Origin: Paguma larvata
Taxonomy: Eukaryota > Chordata > Mammalia > Carnivora > Viverridae
Direction of reading: 5' to 3'
Assembly (NCBI GenBank): GCA_030068075.1
Contig: CM057826.1
Location: 97,329,804-97,393,803 of the forward strand
DNA length: 64,000 nt
Below are positions 1 to 12,480 of the stretch, in pieces. Within the stretch, counting starts at the first letter, position 1; the number at the start of each line of letters is the position of its first letter. The translations under genes and the position numbers were made by a program. The notes under the pieces were generated by a model. It was given only the letters and a program-made list of their open reading frames with translations, was not told where the DNA came from and ran no database searches.

Positions 1-3000
1 ACAGATCTTAAATCCATGTACAAAACACTGTAAATATAGGTGCTTCTAGAGTGATTTAAAAAGATAAGAACTACTTTAAATAGAGCTTCTTAAATTTCCA
101 AATTGAATACTTTATGATTAATTGTGTGAATTCAAGGTAGTCAGTTTTCTTTTCCATGCTTCAGTTTACAAAAAGGTACCACAGTGGTGCTGCATAAGTG
201 TACCAACCTTTTCAGTCTTAACAATCATTGACCCCAGGTTAAGGAAATCCAAATGATTTTTCCTTCTTTTTATTTTAATTATCATTTCCCAAAGAAATCT
301 TTCCTTCCAAACTTCTAAATTCTTCTGTAACATCTGAAGGTGCAAAATTGGCTAGTTCGATAGTGAACTGACAAAATTCCAAGAATGATTTTCATTCCAA
401 GGCAAAAAAAAAAAAAAGTTGGATTTTCTTGGGAAATCTGAATACTAACTGGATATCTGATGATTAAGGAAACTATCGATTTTTTAGATATTACATGTAG
501 TACTGTGGCTATGTTCTAAGAAAGAATCCTTTTGTTTAAGAGGTAACCCTAAAATATATTTATAGATGAAATAATATGATGTCATGAAGCTACTTCAAAA
601 TCATCCTAATTAGGAGGTAGGGAAGAAGGTGGGGAATAGATGAAATATGGTTTGTCATAAATGAAACTTGGTGTGAGACATGGGGATTCATTGTAGTATT
701 CTCTCTACTTTTATAGGTTGAATATTTATATAATAAACATGGTTTTTTTCAAAGGTACATTTTCAGACTTTCTTAGGTACTACTACAAGTAGGATTTTCA
801 AACATTCCCTTTAAATACTGTATATGCTTCATGGCACAAATGAAAAAGCCTACCTAAGCATCAAGAACACACAACTCTTGTTGTTCTACTAATACTGCAG
901 TGGAACAAAGCCCTGGGCCCAAAATTCCCATCATAGTTTAAACCTCCCTTGTTTTTAGTAGTAACGTGACTTTGCCCTTTCATTGTACCCTTTGTTATGT
1001 TGATCCTGATCAACATATATATATATATATATATATGGGGAAAGCCTGTGACTTCGGCATCAAGGGTATCTCCATACCTCTGCTTGAGCCTCACAGGGGC
1101 TCAGGGAGCATAGTGATAAATCATAGAGACTAAGTATATTGCAAACCCAGAATGGTGCAGATGCTTGGCCCACAGGCATAAAGATCATTACCTCTTCCTC
1201 ACATCATGGAGGCTACATGTGAGGCAGATAGGCAGGAGCAGAGGAGGGAACTCAGAGGGGATATAACCTCAAAGACTGCAAGGCATAGCGCTTAAGACCC
1301 ACAAAGGAGGATGTATGAGTATAGATCCCTTGTCACCTCAGGTTGCCTGGGCATTTTGTAAGATTCCGGTGTAATGTTCTAAATCCCGTGAGAGATTTCT
1401 GGCCACCTCCTATCCACCCAGCCCTCCCAAACATCGTGATGGGAGATGAGGAACCTGGAGTCTACTTCCAAGTTCTTGCCCAAGAAATTGAAAGGAGCTG
1501 GATAGTAAACTGAGAACGTAGGACTATCTTGCAGATTCGATACCTTCGGGCACCCTTGCCTCATAAGCTCAGATCTTGCCACTTTCAAGCCTTTGGGTAC
1601 TTGACCTCTCATCAAGAATTACAAGGCAGGTAAATTTGGGATTTCACTCCCAAAAGAGTATCATTGCTTGTGACTACACAAAAGTGTATACAAAGAAAGA
1701 GAACAGGATTTAGTCTGAGAATGTTTTCCTTTTGCATTTTCATCAGCCAAAAGAGTATTGAGTTTAGGGTACCAACATATGGCACAAATGTTAATTTTAA
1801 GGAAGATCTGGCGCACGTAATATGCTAAGCCATGCTACTTTCCACACATGATACTTGGCTTCAGTGGTAGCAATCCAGTGCCAGATTTTCTTAAATGTCA
1901 AGCATTTTAAGAAATGTTTTTTTTTAATTAAAATTACACGCCCCAAAAGTGGGAATACTACTGAGACATTTCTAAATAAAATGAGGCAACAGCTGACCAG
2001 AGGCCATGGCGGACCGCTGGACTGCCAAACATCAGCAGAGTGCTGTTTTAGCTCTAAGCAAGATATTGGAATCCTATAGTGCATTAACCAGATGATAATC
2101 TGCAAAGAGTGTACAGATATTTGGGGTAGAAGAAGCCTTGACAATTTTAATTGAGGATTCTTCCTGTCTGTTGATACAACTCACCTGTACTATCTAATTC
2201 ACATGAGCAAATGAAAATTATCCATAGAAATAATTCCCCCTGTGTCAGCATGTTCTAGCATTCATCAGTCCTCATGATCAGAACAGTCTGGTAGTAAAGT
2301 ATGTTGAGCCTGGAGCCCCTAGACTTGTTCTTACTAAGCGTCCCTTGACCACTGGGTTTATCAAGTTCACTCAAAGTTCAGACTTGACTATTTCAACTCC
2401 ATTGGCTCATTTTCACCCATATGCTTCTTTTCTAAGTCATCATATACATCACAGATAAAAATGGTCATTTCCAGACTGCTCTATCTATGCTTATAGTCTG
2501 AATCTAGATTTACAGTTATCTGCAAATCCATGTGACAGGGAGAGACTAAGTGGTATACTTCTCAATGGATTGATAAAAAAGTGTAGGGAAGAAGGAACTT
2601 GGGAATAACAAAAGGCTTACAAGAGCCAGTATATGGTCAAGGTCATCCAGTGGGAAGTAATATATGAACTGAGATTCTAGACACTTGGACTCTGGAACTT
2701 TAAAACTCTTATCTCCCACTGTGCCTCTGTCACACAGAAACATTAATACAATCTGAACAAGATGATGCCTGAAATCTCTTCCCATGCATGAAACACTCTA
2801 CAATTAATTCTCTTCATCTCAAGAGGATTTTGTGGGAACTAAATGTAATAGTGGGTATGAAACTTATTTTTACCACTTGAGAATTATCTCAGTGTAATTT
2901 ACCACAATATAACAAAATAATTCTTTCAATAAACCTGGCATTATTTGTTATTCATATTAAGAAAATGTTGGCTCAAGTTTAGCAGCTTGTTTAATTTCAG

Positions 3001-3061
3001 GTGGAAAATGAAAGGATTCACAGAAGGCAAAAAATGCATTTAAGGAAATGAGTAGTTTACT
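1..3061. other. Non-coding AT-rich DNA
   Basis: There is no convincing exon, RNA gene or recognised transposon here. The only structure noted is an AT microsatellite at 1015-1036. All open frames are short and lack codon bias or recognisable protein content. Confidence 0.6.
1015..1036. repeat. (AT)n microsatellite
   Basis: An uninterrupted run of about 11 AT units. Confidence 0.95.
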
Positions 3062-3415
3062 TTTCTGGAAATCAATTTAGTAATATGTACTAAGACTTAA
3101 AGATTCATACCCTTTGACTCAATAATCTTACTTATAGAGAACCTAATGTAAGGAAATAATAGAGACTCAACCAGGATCTATGTATAAAAGTTATCTACTG
3201 CAGTGATATTGTACACGGTATAGAGACATATGGTAAATAGAGATGGAAAAGAAGACATGTTCATACTTGTAAAAGACTTGAAAGAAACAAACCAAAATGT
3301 TAACAGTTACTCTTGGTGATGGCATTATTCTCATTTTCATCTTCAAACATGCCAGTATTAAACTTTACAATAGTAATGAATTCATATTATTTAAAGGTTA
3401 TTAAAAATAAATCGT
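3062..3415 (+). repeat. L1M LINE fragment, ORF2 end and 3' UTR
   Basis: The wording matches old mammalian L1 3' sequence (ccctttgactcaataat..., cctaatgtaaggaaataat, then a region like that following tcatcgcagcattat). It is degenerate and non-coding. Confidence 0.65.
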
Positions 3416-3735
3416 ATAGCATTGCTCACCTTCATCTAATTGAGGTGCTAGCTCATTTTGTCTTTTAATTCATCCTGACCAATAGTCAGCTTATCTCAAC
3501 TGCTTTCATGATTTTCTTCTTGTTCTTCTGCTATCCACAACACTCTGTTGGCTTTATATTATGCCTGGCACTTGCCAGCAGCCTAGAGGATACCCAGAGG
3601 GCTGATTTACCGGTCGGTTTTAGAGTGTCCACGTATGATGCTCTTTCCTAGAATATCCCAAACGTTCTTTCTTCACATGAAGTTCACAAGATGTGACTTG
3701 GCCCAGGACTCATGTCTTTGAGAATAAAACCTACC

Positions 3736-3791
3736 AAGCAACACTCTTAACCGACTGAGCCACCCAGGCGCCCCTTAAGCAACACTCTTAA
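3736..3791 (-). mobile_element. Minimal CAN-SINE head (26 bp) with 15-bp target duplication
   Basis: Bases 3751-3776 are the reverse complement of the first 26 bases of a CAN-SINE (aaggggcgcctgggtggctc...). They are flanked by exact direct repeats aagcaacactcttaa at 3736-3750 and 3777-3791. The B box, body and A-tail are all missing. Confidence 0.85.
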
Positions 3792-4759
3792 AGTGTGGCT
3801 TGTTTGATTCTCCCTAAAAAGTTCTCAGGCAGAGGTATTCTCCACTCACATCACATTTCCCATGAACGCCTACAGAATAGCCTTTTACACTGAAAAACCA
3901 AAGGTATCAGAAATTAAAGATAATTCTCTAAACTTGAGATTGAATTTGCTCATATTTTGTTATGAAATGGAAATCAAATGAGTTACCTCTTACTGGATAT
4001 AAGTCAAAAGGTTTTGTATTATTTATTCACTGCATTGTTTAGTCCTTCAAACAGCTAATTTTAAATTAGTCTCAGCATTTCTTCAATCAGCACAAATGAA
4101 GATGAAAACTTGAAGGGGCTATTTCCCAAACACCCTGTTAAATGATGTTATCTATCAAATGTACCTTTTTTATTAAAAAAAAAACAGAAAAGGTTAATAA
4201 TCTAACAGAATCATCCTGTTTCTGGTAGTACAGAGTGGAGGAGAGAGGTGAGAGACACACAGACAGAGAGATCAACCAAAACCAAGTTATTCCCAGCCGC
4301 TGAAAGTCAAAAAGGTCCAACGAACAAACAATAGGATATGGGGAAGCACTTAAAAGAATTCTTTCTTTTGCTAACCCTTCCAAAGAAATAATCTTTACCC
4401 AGAATCTTCCAGATTCAGTCCTATAGCATTCAGACTCTCAGAGGAAGCCTGTCGGTATCTTAATTGACTTTTCCTCACCACCTCATCAATTTGTCACACA
4501 ATTCTTACTCACTTTAGATCCAGCTATTTCTTCACACTTTTACGCTGATTTGGAAACTGTCCTTCACACTTTGGTTGTACTCTCTACTCATGAAATGTCA
4601 TTTGCATTAGGATGATTTAGTTTCATGAATAGATTTTCTCCCTCTGTGAGTTTAGCCTCAGATGAGCCTCAGGCCTTGTATACTTCAATTCCAAACATTG
4701 TTGCAAAACAAGAGTTTGTGAGGCTCTATAAATATGTAATTTCTAAGAATTATAAAATT

Positions 4760-4799
<40 letters not shown>

Positions 4800-5382
4800 G
4801 TTTCTCCCTTTGTCAAAATTATCAGTGATGAAATATTGGTTCTACCTGTATATTTTCATAAATTTCAAATCTGAAACTCAGTTCAATCCTTGTCTCTGGT
4901 ATCATTCTCTTCAATCACCTAAACTGTCTCAGACAGGTGTGGGTTTATATAGAGATTACACACTTCCATGCTCACACACACGATTTATGTATGCCAGATA
5001 TGATACTGTATGTTTTGTCAAAACATTTCTATTACTGGTGCTTCCATGAGAATTGGGTGTCTGGTGTTACTTGAAACTAGCCAAAAAAATTTTTTTTTTG
5101 TTTTAAATCTGTCTTTAGAACTATTCATGTGCATTCTGTTTTGATGGCTTTTGCCCAATTTTCCAGTTTAAGTACTCACATTTGCAACAGATTTGTAGAA
5201 GTTCTTAGAGATGAGATAATATTGTTTCTCTGTCATATGTTACAATTAATTTTCCAGTCTGCCATTTCCTTTTGCATTTTACATGATTTTTGACATACAG
5301 GATTTTTTTTTCTTTATATAATCAAATTATTTTCAACCTTTTCTAGTTTTATTTAGCCAAGGGTTTGAAAGGTCACAGGTTT
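3792..5382. other. Non-coding DNA
   Basis: No gene is recognised. A long TA microsatellite lies at about 4761-4799, with T-runs near 5085 and 5300. Confidence 0.6.
4761..4799. repeat. (TA)n microsatellite, interrupted
   Basis: A TA run with one G interruption before a second short TA run. Confidence 0.95.
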
Positions 5383-5600
5383 GGGGCACTTAGGTGGCTC
5401 AGTCAGTTGAACATCCAACTCTTGGGTTTCGGCTCAGGTCATGATCTCAAGGTTCGTGGGACGGAGCCCCACATGCAGTTTGCTCTGACAATGAGGAGCC
5501 TGCTTGGAATTCTCTCTCACCTTGCTTTCTGTTCCTCCCTCACTCATGCTTACTCTCTGACTCACTCAAATAAATAAATAACCTTAAATAAACAAATAAA
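5383..5600 (+). mobile_element. CAN-SINE (tRNA-Lys derived)
   Basis: It has a head like ggggcacttaggtggctcag, a body with gctcaggtcatgatctcaag, and an AAATA-rich tail. Imperfect target duplications (ggtcacaggttt and gtgacaggttt) flank it. It is diverged, so this is an older copy. Confidence 0.9.
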
Positions 5601-6364
5601 AAGTGACAGGTTTAAGGCAAAGACACATGCAAGCCTCTCTCCAGTGAAGTGGAGATCCAGGCTTTGAATGAAGTGGGTACAATCGCTCCCTACCATGTTG
5701 TTGAAACAACCAGGCAGGGGATCAGTCTGGAATATATGGTTGGATTTACACTCATCTGAAGGGAAAAAAGTCCATTCTGAAACTAGAGGAATAGAAGTAG
5801 GATGAATGCAGTGTGGGGAGAGATAGCAATGATGCTTAATAGGAATGCTTATAAGAGTCACTTATGTGACTAGAAATTGGATGACTATTCTGTAACCTTT
5901 TCCAAGTTCCTGGGCTTTGGGTTGATTTCAGGGGACTTTTGAGGACCAATTACTTCCTGGACTTGGGCAATCTGAATGATTCAGTAGCCAGGGTCCCCTG
6001 GGTGCAGGGGAATACTGTCAGTGGCCAGCAGTGTGGTGAGGAGGAGAAAGGGCCTGCCTCACCAGAACTACAACTGGTTCCCTGACAGATGCCCCCAATG
6101 AACATCTATAGTGTGTGTCACCTTTTGCAAGTATCCTTCCTTCACATGCTCTACCTTGTTTGATTATTACAGCAACTACGTGAAGCAAGTAGGGTATACC
6201 AAGGTTCTCCTATTCTCCCTTCTAGAGAAAGGAGTAAATAGAGTATCAAATTTAACTGACTTTCCAAACTTAAGTGAGTCTGTGATTGAGTTTTGAAGCA
6301 AGGTGAGGGGAACAGTCCACTGTGAAGGGGGCAGCGTGACCTCACAGAAGGTATAGAGGCAAAG

Positions 6365-6515
6365 AAAGTGGGCACATCTGGGATGAAATGTCAACTCAGT
6401 CACTTACTTGTTCTTTGGCCTCAGGCAAGTAACTTCTCTTCTGAGCTTCTATTTCTCATCTATAAGGAATAATGATCTTGCAGGATTGATGTGAGGATTA
6501 AGTTATGTAATGATC
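6365..6515 (+). repeat. MIR SINE fragment
   Basis: MIR core wording is present: gtcacttacttgttctttgg, gcaagtaacttctc, and gtgaggattaagttatgtaa. Confidence 0.7.
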
Positions 6516-6984
6516 CATCTTCTTTAGTTCTCTTACCTTGTTGGTATTGTATATTTTTGAGTGCCACCTTGAAACTTGCATGGAAGGAGTAGTACATAAA
6601 GACGCTCAAGAACAGCATGCAGAGCCCCTTCCCAGCGCCTGGTGCAGAGTGGGTGCTGCAAAAACCTAACTCCTCTTCTACCCTGCCAGCTCACAAACTG
6701 CGGAGAGCTAAGATGCACTTAGAGGCTTTCCTCTGAAGAGTCCTTGTGTGGTTTATAATCCCACTCATCTAAAAGCCCTTTCCCATCATAACATTTAGAG
6801 TGCTGCTGGCAATGAGAATTAGGATTCATCAAAAAACTCAATTATTTGCCCGGCAGGCCATTGTGTAAGTAGGCTTGATTAGTGTTTGCAATAGCCCATA
6901 TGTAAATGTAAAAGATCTTTAAAGAGGGTTATCAGAACAGAAGAATCCTGTTCTAATCCTCAAAAGAGAGCTTAGTGTCATGGC

Positions 6985-7235
6985 TAAACATAGGAGTTTG
7001 CAAACGACAGCCCCAAAGCCAAATCCAGCCCACCACCTGTTTTTGTATATAAAGTTTTATTGGAACACAGCCACTCACATTTGTTTCCACGGCTACTATG
7101 GCTGCTCTCTTCACAATCATAGCAGGTTGAATACCTACAACAGAGACTGTAGACCTCACAAAGCCAAAAATATCTACTCTCTGACTCTTACAGTAAAAGT
7201 TTACCAATACCTGGGTAAGAGCTGCTACTTTCAGC
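6985..7235. repeat. Old MER-type (probably hAT) DNA transposon fossil
   Basis: Wording such as ccaaatccagcccaccacctg, ataaagttttattggaacac and ctctgactcttacagtaaaa matches a common medium-reiterated element. The subfamily is uncertain. Confidence 0.65.
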
Positions 7236-7244
7236 CTAAGTGAA

Positions 7245-7390
7245 CTTAAATAATTTATACCTATAATGCCTCAAATTCCTTATCTGTAAATTGGGATTAA
7301 TAATAGTAGTGACTGAACAAGATAATACATATTAAAAACCTTGCATGTGGTGAGTCCTCAGTTAATGATAGCTATTATTTTACTATTAAT
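7245..7390 (+). repeat. MIR SINE fragment
   Basis: It carries gcctcaaattccttatctgt, aaattgggattaataatag and ttgcatgtggtgagtcctc, which is the MIR 3' half. Confidence 0.65.
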
Positions 7391-8599
7391 ACCATTGATT
7401 TATAGCAAAACCCTTTGTGTTAAACCCACACTGACCCAGGAATAAAAACCTACTTGTTCAACCCCAGTTTCAAAGACCCCCCCACCCATCCACTGTAGAC
7501 ATCAATAGCACCTAAAATAGTCACCTTTTCCTGCCACGATGGCTTTCTAAACATCAGCCATTTTGATCATTAGCTCAGCTTCCAGGATATTAAAAGCATT
7601 ACTCTATGTTTCCTCCACACTTAATACAGACATTTGAATTAGTGTCATTGAATATTTTCCAATAACCTGTATATCCTATATGGGACACGGGAAATTGGAT
7701 GAGGCATTTTAATGGAATTAAATGTCAATAGTACCAGTTGTTTCTTTCTAAAAATATGAGATGGACATTCTAAAAGGTGTGAACTATCAATCAAGTACAA
7801 GGGAAGACTGCATTTAGTCGTTTATTGTACAAAAACGAAAAAATATATTTTTCTCAAAGACAACCGAACTTAACAAATGGCATTAAAAGCCACTAAGGAA
7901 GCTGAAAAAACAGCAGCTCCACTTTGCTTCCTAAATATAATGGGAAATGATTTCTCAATGTAAAGAAGAAGTCTTATCCTACAGTCCAATCAGCATATGG
8001 AGGTGATTTCCAAGAGAGAAGTGAGAAAAAAAAATCCCACAGCTCAACCTTTCAGAAGTATCATAGTCATGCAGGGAGAAAACCTTCTTGAACTCTCTTC
8101 CTCATTGTCAAGCTCTGCAGGTTGGAAGAGCCAAGAAGAACCATTCCTAACGGGGGAACAAATCTGCAGCCCAGCTTCTTAGTAGGTAGCTAGGCAGGAC
8201 CTTGGGATAGGTGGGGGCTTGGGAGGAAAAAAAGTGGTGGAGAAAGTTGTCTAGTCTAAGACTCATACACATTCAAATGGTGCACTGGTGGTACCCCACC
8301 ACCACTAGGTACAGCATAACCTGCCCAGGATGCTTCCCGCTGTGGGTTACTTGGACCCCAAAATGGCCGCTGCATGGGCTATGCCTCATCAACCCAGCCT
8401 TGTCATAAAGAACAATCTTATCACCTCTAGACCCATTTCTAGCAGCCTGGTTGTGTGGGATAAAGAGAAAGATGTCAGACGGCTTCTTCCATCAGAATCA
8501 TTCCTCTACCACTCTACGCCCACTTACCTTTCCCTTACTTTATACGTTCTGTCATTTATACTCAACAGAGCTTTATTGCAAACCTCCTTGAATTAATTA

Positions 8600-8785
8600 T
8601 TAACCTTGGGTGGCTTTGAGAATCACCTACAGAGCTCTTAAAATACACCAATGACAGATTCCCAACCCCCAGAGATCCTGGTGTAATTTAGATCTGGGAA
8701 GGGATCTAGGCATGGCATTGTTTTTAGATATGGGAGTGGGTGGGTATTGTATATTTAAAAGTTCCCCAGTGATTCCAATGTGCTA
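8600..8785 (+). repeat. MER5A-like DNA transposon fossil
   Basis: gagaatcacctacagagctc, ccccagagatcctggtgtaa and ccccagtgattccaatgtgc follow the MER5A order. The terminal ends are lost. Confidence 0.7.
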
Positions 8786-9000
8786 ACCTACTATGTGCAG
8801 GGTGCTCTTCTAGGCGGGTACAACAGTGAACAGAACAGGCAAGGGCCTGGTCTCATGGAATTTATGGTCCACTGGGTTAAGACAGAGAGTAAATAAATGA
8901 ATGGCAAAGATCTTTTCTGATAGTGCACTGGAAAAATAAAGCTTGGGGCTGTGAAAAAGCTGGAGGATGGGAGATTATGTAACTTTAGAATGATCCAGGC
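8786..9000 (-). repeat. L2-type LINE 3' fragment
   Basis: ctatgtgcagggtgctcttc and aacagtgaacagaacaggc are the antisense of the common L2 3' region. Confidence 0.5.
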
Positions 9001-9359
9001 ATCATCACTGTGGGGTCATACTTTACTTCTTTGTATGTAGTAAGCTCTGTTAGCACTCAGGGCTAGGGACAGGGCTGTGGTTAGATGCCTGCTTATTGTT
9101 CAGGACATGGTGTCACTGTGTCCCCTGAGCCCAGTTTGATAGACTGACTCACCATGGGAGACCATCACTGGACAGCCCAGATCCATTACTGTAACCAGAA
9201 GCAGCTTCAAAGGGCATACCTTACCATCAGTTATTTACTGCCAGCATACCCCCTCCCTCTTTCCTCTTCCACCCACTATAAGTTGACGGCTCCACTCTGA
9301 AGTGATATCGTATCATCAGCGTCATTTATTGAACACAATTTTCTGACTTTATAATAATG

Positions 9360-9515
9360 ATAATACTAAAAGCACATTGAACTACACTTATTATCGACAG
9401 ACACTCTACAAGATCCATGATCTCATTCAATTCACTACTAAGGTAGGCAACATCAGCCCCATTTTATAAATGTGGAAACCAAGAACCTGAATGGTTAAGA
9501 GACTTATAATGTGGC
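9360..9515 (-). repeat. MIR SINE fragment
   Basis: gatctcattcaattcactac and ccccattttataaatgtgga are antisense MIR core. Confidence 0.7.
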
Positions 9516-10140
9516 TTATGTTTTTGACTTTTTACATCCCCACCAACTCAGACAATCTGTGATCCTACAGTTTCTAGCTTGTTTCCTCAACTAGGTGGCA
9601 AGCTCCCTTAAGAAAGGCATTGCACCTTATACACATTTGCAGGAGAGTCCCTTCTTTCCTCACCCGCCATGGGCCTTGCTTGAGATGAGCAACAGATGTA
9701 TCAGAGATCAATTTATGGAGGTGCCTGGCAGTCACTGAGCCCTTGAGGCCTCAAGAAATCCTGTGAGTCCTGCAAGCCCCAGTGTTGCTGCTCGTAAGCT
9801 TCTACTCTGTTCTCTTCTGTCAAGACTGCCCGGTAGGGTTTTTGCTAAGCAACACCAAGACTCCACAGAGTGCCCCCAAAGCAATTCACAGACCCATTTA
9901 TGAATGGGTCCTATGAGTATCTGCCCCAAAGTCTGTCCCAAAAAGAACGATTATTTCATGTTCCCCATCATTTTTATTTGCTTGTTTTACTAATGAAATT
10001 TTTTAAAACAGAGATTAATACACCAAATAACAAAACCATTGCAATTTCTTATACTAGGGATTGTTATTCTATAAGACACACTCATGCCAATGTTTTCAGG
10101 GATTAGAAGGACTTTATCTTTGAAGAGAATTCCTTATTTT

Positions 10141-10900
10141 TTTCTGGCTTTACTGAGGTATAATTGGCAAATAAAATTCTAAGATGTTTAAACAATGTGA
10201 TGACTTGACACACATATACATTGTGAAAAGATTCCCCCCATCTACTTAACTAACACATCCGTTACCCCACCTCTTTACCCCTGCCCCATACCCTTTTTTT
10301 TTTCGATGCGAACATTTAAGTTCTACTCTTTTAGCAAATTTCACATATACAGTACAGTGTTACCAGGTATAGTCACCATGTTTTACATTAGATGCTCAGA
10401 TTTTTCATCTCATAACTGAAAGTTCATACTCTTTTACCAGCCCTCCTCTAGTTCCCCTACATCCCAGCCCCTGGCAACCACTTCTCCACTCTCTGTTTGT
10501 ACGAATTCAATTTTTTTTTCTGTAGATTCCACATGCGAGTGATATCACGCAGTGTTTATCTTTCACTGTCTGGTTTATTTCACTTAGCATAATGCCCTCA
10601 AGGTGCGTTCATGTTGTCACAAATGCCAGGATTCCTTCTTTTTTAAGGCTGAATAATATTCTATTATATATATGTTCTTGATTCACTCATCCATTGACAG
10701 ACACTTGGGTTGTTTCCACTTCTTGACTATTGTGCTTGACTTACTGATGCTGCAGTAAACATGAGAGTGTAGCTATCTCTACAAGATAATAGTTTTTTTC
10801 CTTTAGATATATACTCAAAAGTGGGATTGCTGATCATATGGTACTTCTATTTTTAAGTTCTCAAGGAACCTCCATACATATTTCCATAATAGCTATATTT
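10141..10900 (-). repeat. L1M LINE fragment (3' end, antisense)
   Basis: Phrases include ctttactgaggtataattgg, ggctgaataatattctatta, ttgggttgtttccacttctt and agtgggattgctgatcatat. They are the complement of the L1 ORF2 end and 3' UTR. No coding capacity remains. Confidence 0.85.
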
Positions 10901-11730
10901 GTTAATATGACGCACAAAAAATGTAACAACTTGGATAAAATATAGCTTTACGTGGCTTGTGGGTGTTTGCATGCATATATGTGTATGTTTGAGACAGAAA
11001 GAAAGCCAGTATATTAATCTGGTGATATCTCATTGAAGAAAAATTAATATAGAAAAGTGAGCAATTACAATAAACTTCATTTCTGAATTTGGAACCCCAT
11101 CCTTGTGCTGATGTCCTTTTTGGTTTTCACAGTTGAAGTGTCCAAGGAAGGACACAAAACTGTCCATAAGTCCCATGATTATTTCTAATTCATAGAAGAG
11201 TGACTAAATCCCCAGAGGTTTAATCAAAGATACCGTTTTTGCCTCTCTCCTCTCCTTTCTTTCTTTGCATTCAGTAGAAGACCAGGAATGGCACCCTCTC
11301 AGGAGAGTATTGGGTTGGCTTAGCCCCCTGTGGCAGCCCAGCTCAGCAGAGGAGACTGACAACAGATGTGTGGCTCTTCACCCAAGCAGAGTGTTTTAAC
11401 TGGCCTTTGTAGTCCCTGTGAAGCAGGGAGAAATGGGTCCCAAAGAGTCCTCATCTCACATCTTCGTGATGCTGAAAACCCAGATTTAAAGGCCTGGAGA
11501 GTTATCTCCAATGCCAGCAGACACTCTATCAATAATGTGTGACTTCAACATAATGATCACAGCAATGATCACAATGACAATGCTTGCTGCTGCAAACTTC
11601 TCCAACTGGCAAATTCATACTGATTCTGAATTGGCAGCCTATGGGAATGTTAACTTATTAGATGGAAATACAGTCTAAATTTACATGTCCTCTTAAAGCT
11701 ACAGACACATGTGTTTTTAAAGCAGATATA

Positions 11731-11950
11731 GGAGTGCCTGAGTGGCTCAGTTGGTTAAGCGTCCTACTTTATCTCAGGTCATGATCTCACAGTTTGTGAG
11801 TTTGAGCCCCATGTCAGGTTCTGTGCTGACAGCTCAGAGTCTGGAGCCTGCTTTGGATGCTGTGTCTCCCTCTCTCTCTGCCCCTCCCCCACTCACACTC
11901 CATGCCTCTTTCTCTCAAAAATGAAAAAAAACATTGAAAAGAAATTTTTT
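11731..11950 (+). mobile_element. CAN-SINE (tRNA-Lys derived)
   Basis: The element is full-length: head ggagtgcctgagtggctcag, body gacagctcagagtctggagc, a CT-rich region and an A-rich tail. The target duplication aaagcagata occurs on both sides (around 11718-11728 and 11954-11964). Confidence 0.93.
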
Positions 11951-12110
11951 TAAAAAAGCAGATACAGCAGTGCATAGTAAGGGAATCCCAACCAGGGATG
12001 AGTTGAGTAACTTCATTCCATTCAATACTGTGCACAATGGCAGACAGAACAATATGAATCCAGGCTGAAGGGAGCTTATGGGAAAATAAAACCTAAGCAT
12101 GAAAGAAGCA

Positions 12111-12144
12111 GAGAAAAAAAGAAAGAAAGAAAGAAAGAAAAAAA
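12111..12144. repeat. (GAAA)n simple repeat
   Basis: A purine-only tract of GAAA units. Confidence 0.9.
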
Positions 12145-12179
12145 CTGTATTTAACCCAGGATTGAGTGGGGCAATACAA

Positions 12180-12480
12180 TAGGATTCCAAAGAAGGAGAA
12201 GGTAAGTGGGCATAAGAGTAGGGTGGAAAGGTTTCCAGGAAGAAGCTGAACTGAAGTTCAGCCTGGAAGGATGGAATGGATCAGTGGAAAGAATATTCCT
12301 GGATGGCTGACTAGTCTAAACAAAGAGGTAGAAATCGGTTTGCTCCATGTACAGAATAGTGAAAGCCTGGTCTCACGAGGGTTGAGAGGATTTTAGCAAG
12401 GAGGGGAATTGAGTTGGCTCTGTTCTAAAGGTCCTGAAAGTCAGGGAGAAGAGTTTACATCGCTCTATGGATCAGGTAGA
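12180..12480. repeat. Ancient interspersed repeat, L2-like
   Basis: ttccaggaagaagctgaact, gaatattcctggatggctga and ggtcctgaaagtcagggaga resemble the long antisense L2-type repeat also seen at 8786 and 49005. The family is uncertain. Confidence 0.35.

Noticed and set aside
5393..5480. tRNA-like A/B boxes in the SINEs
   Set aside because: These are tRNA-Lys-derived SINE heads, not functional tRNA genes; no cloverleaf with mature 3' end follows.
6980..7243. 87-codon frame resembling a small protein
   Set aside because: It lies within an old MER-type DNA transposon fossil; the same text recurs genome-wide in mammals.
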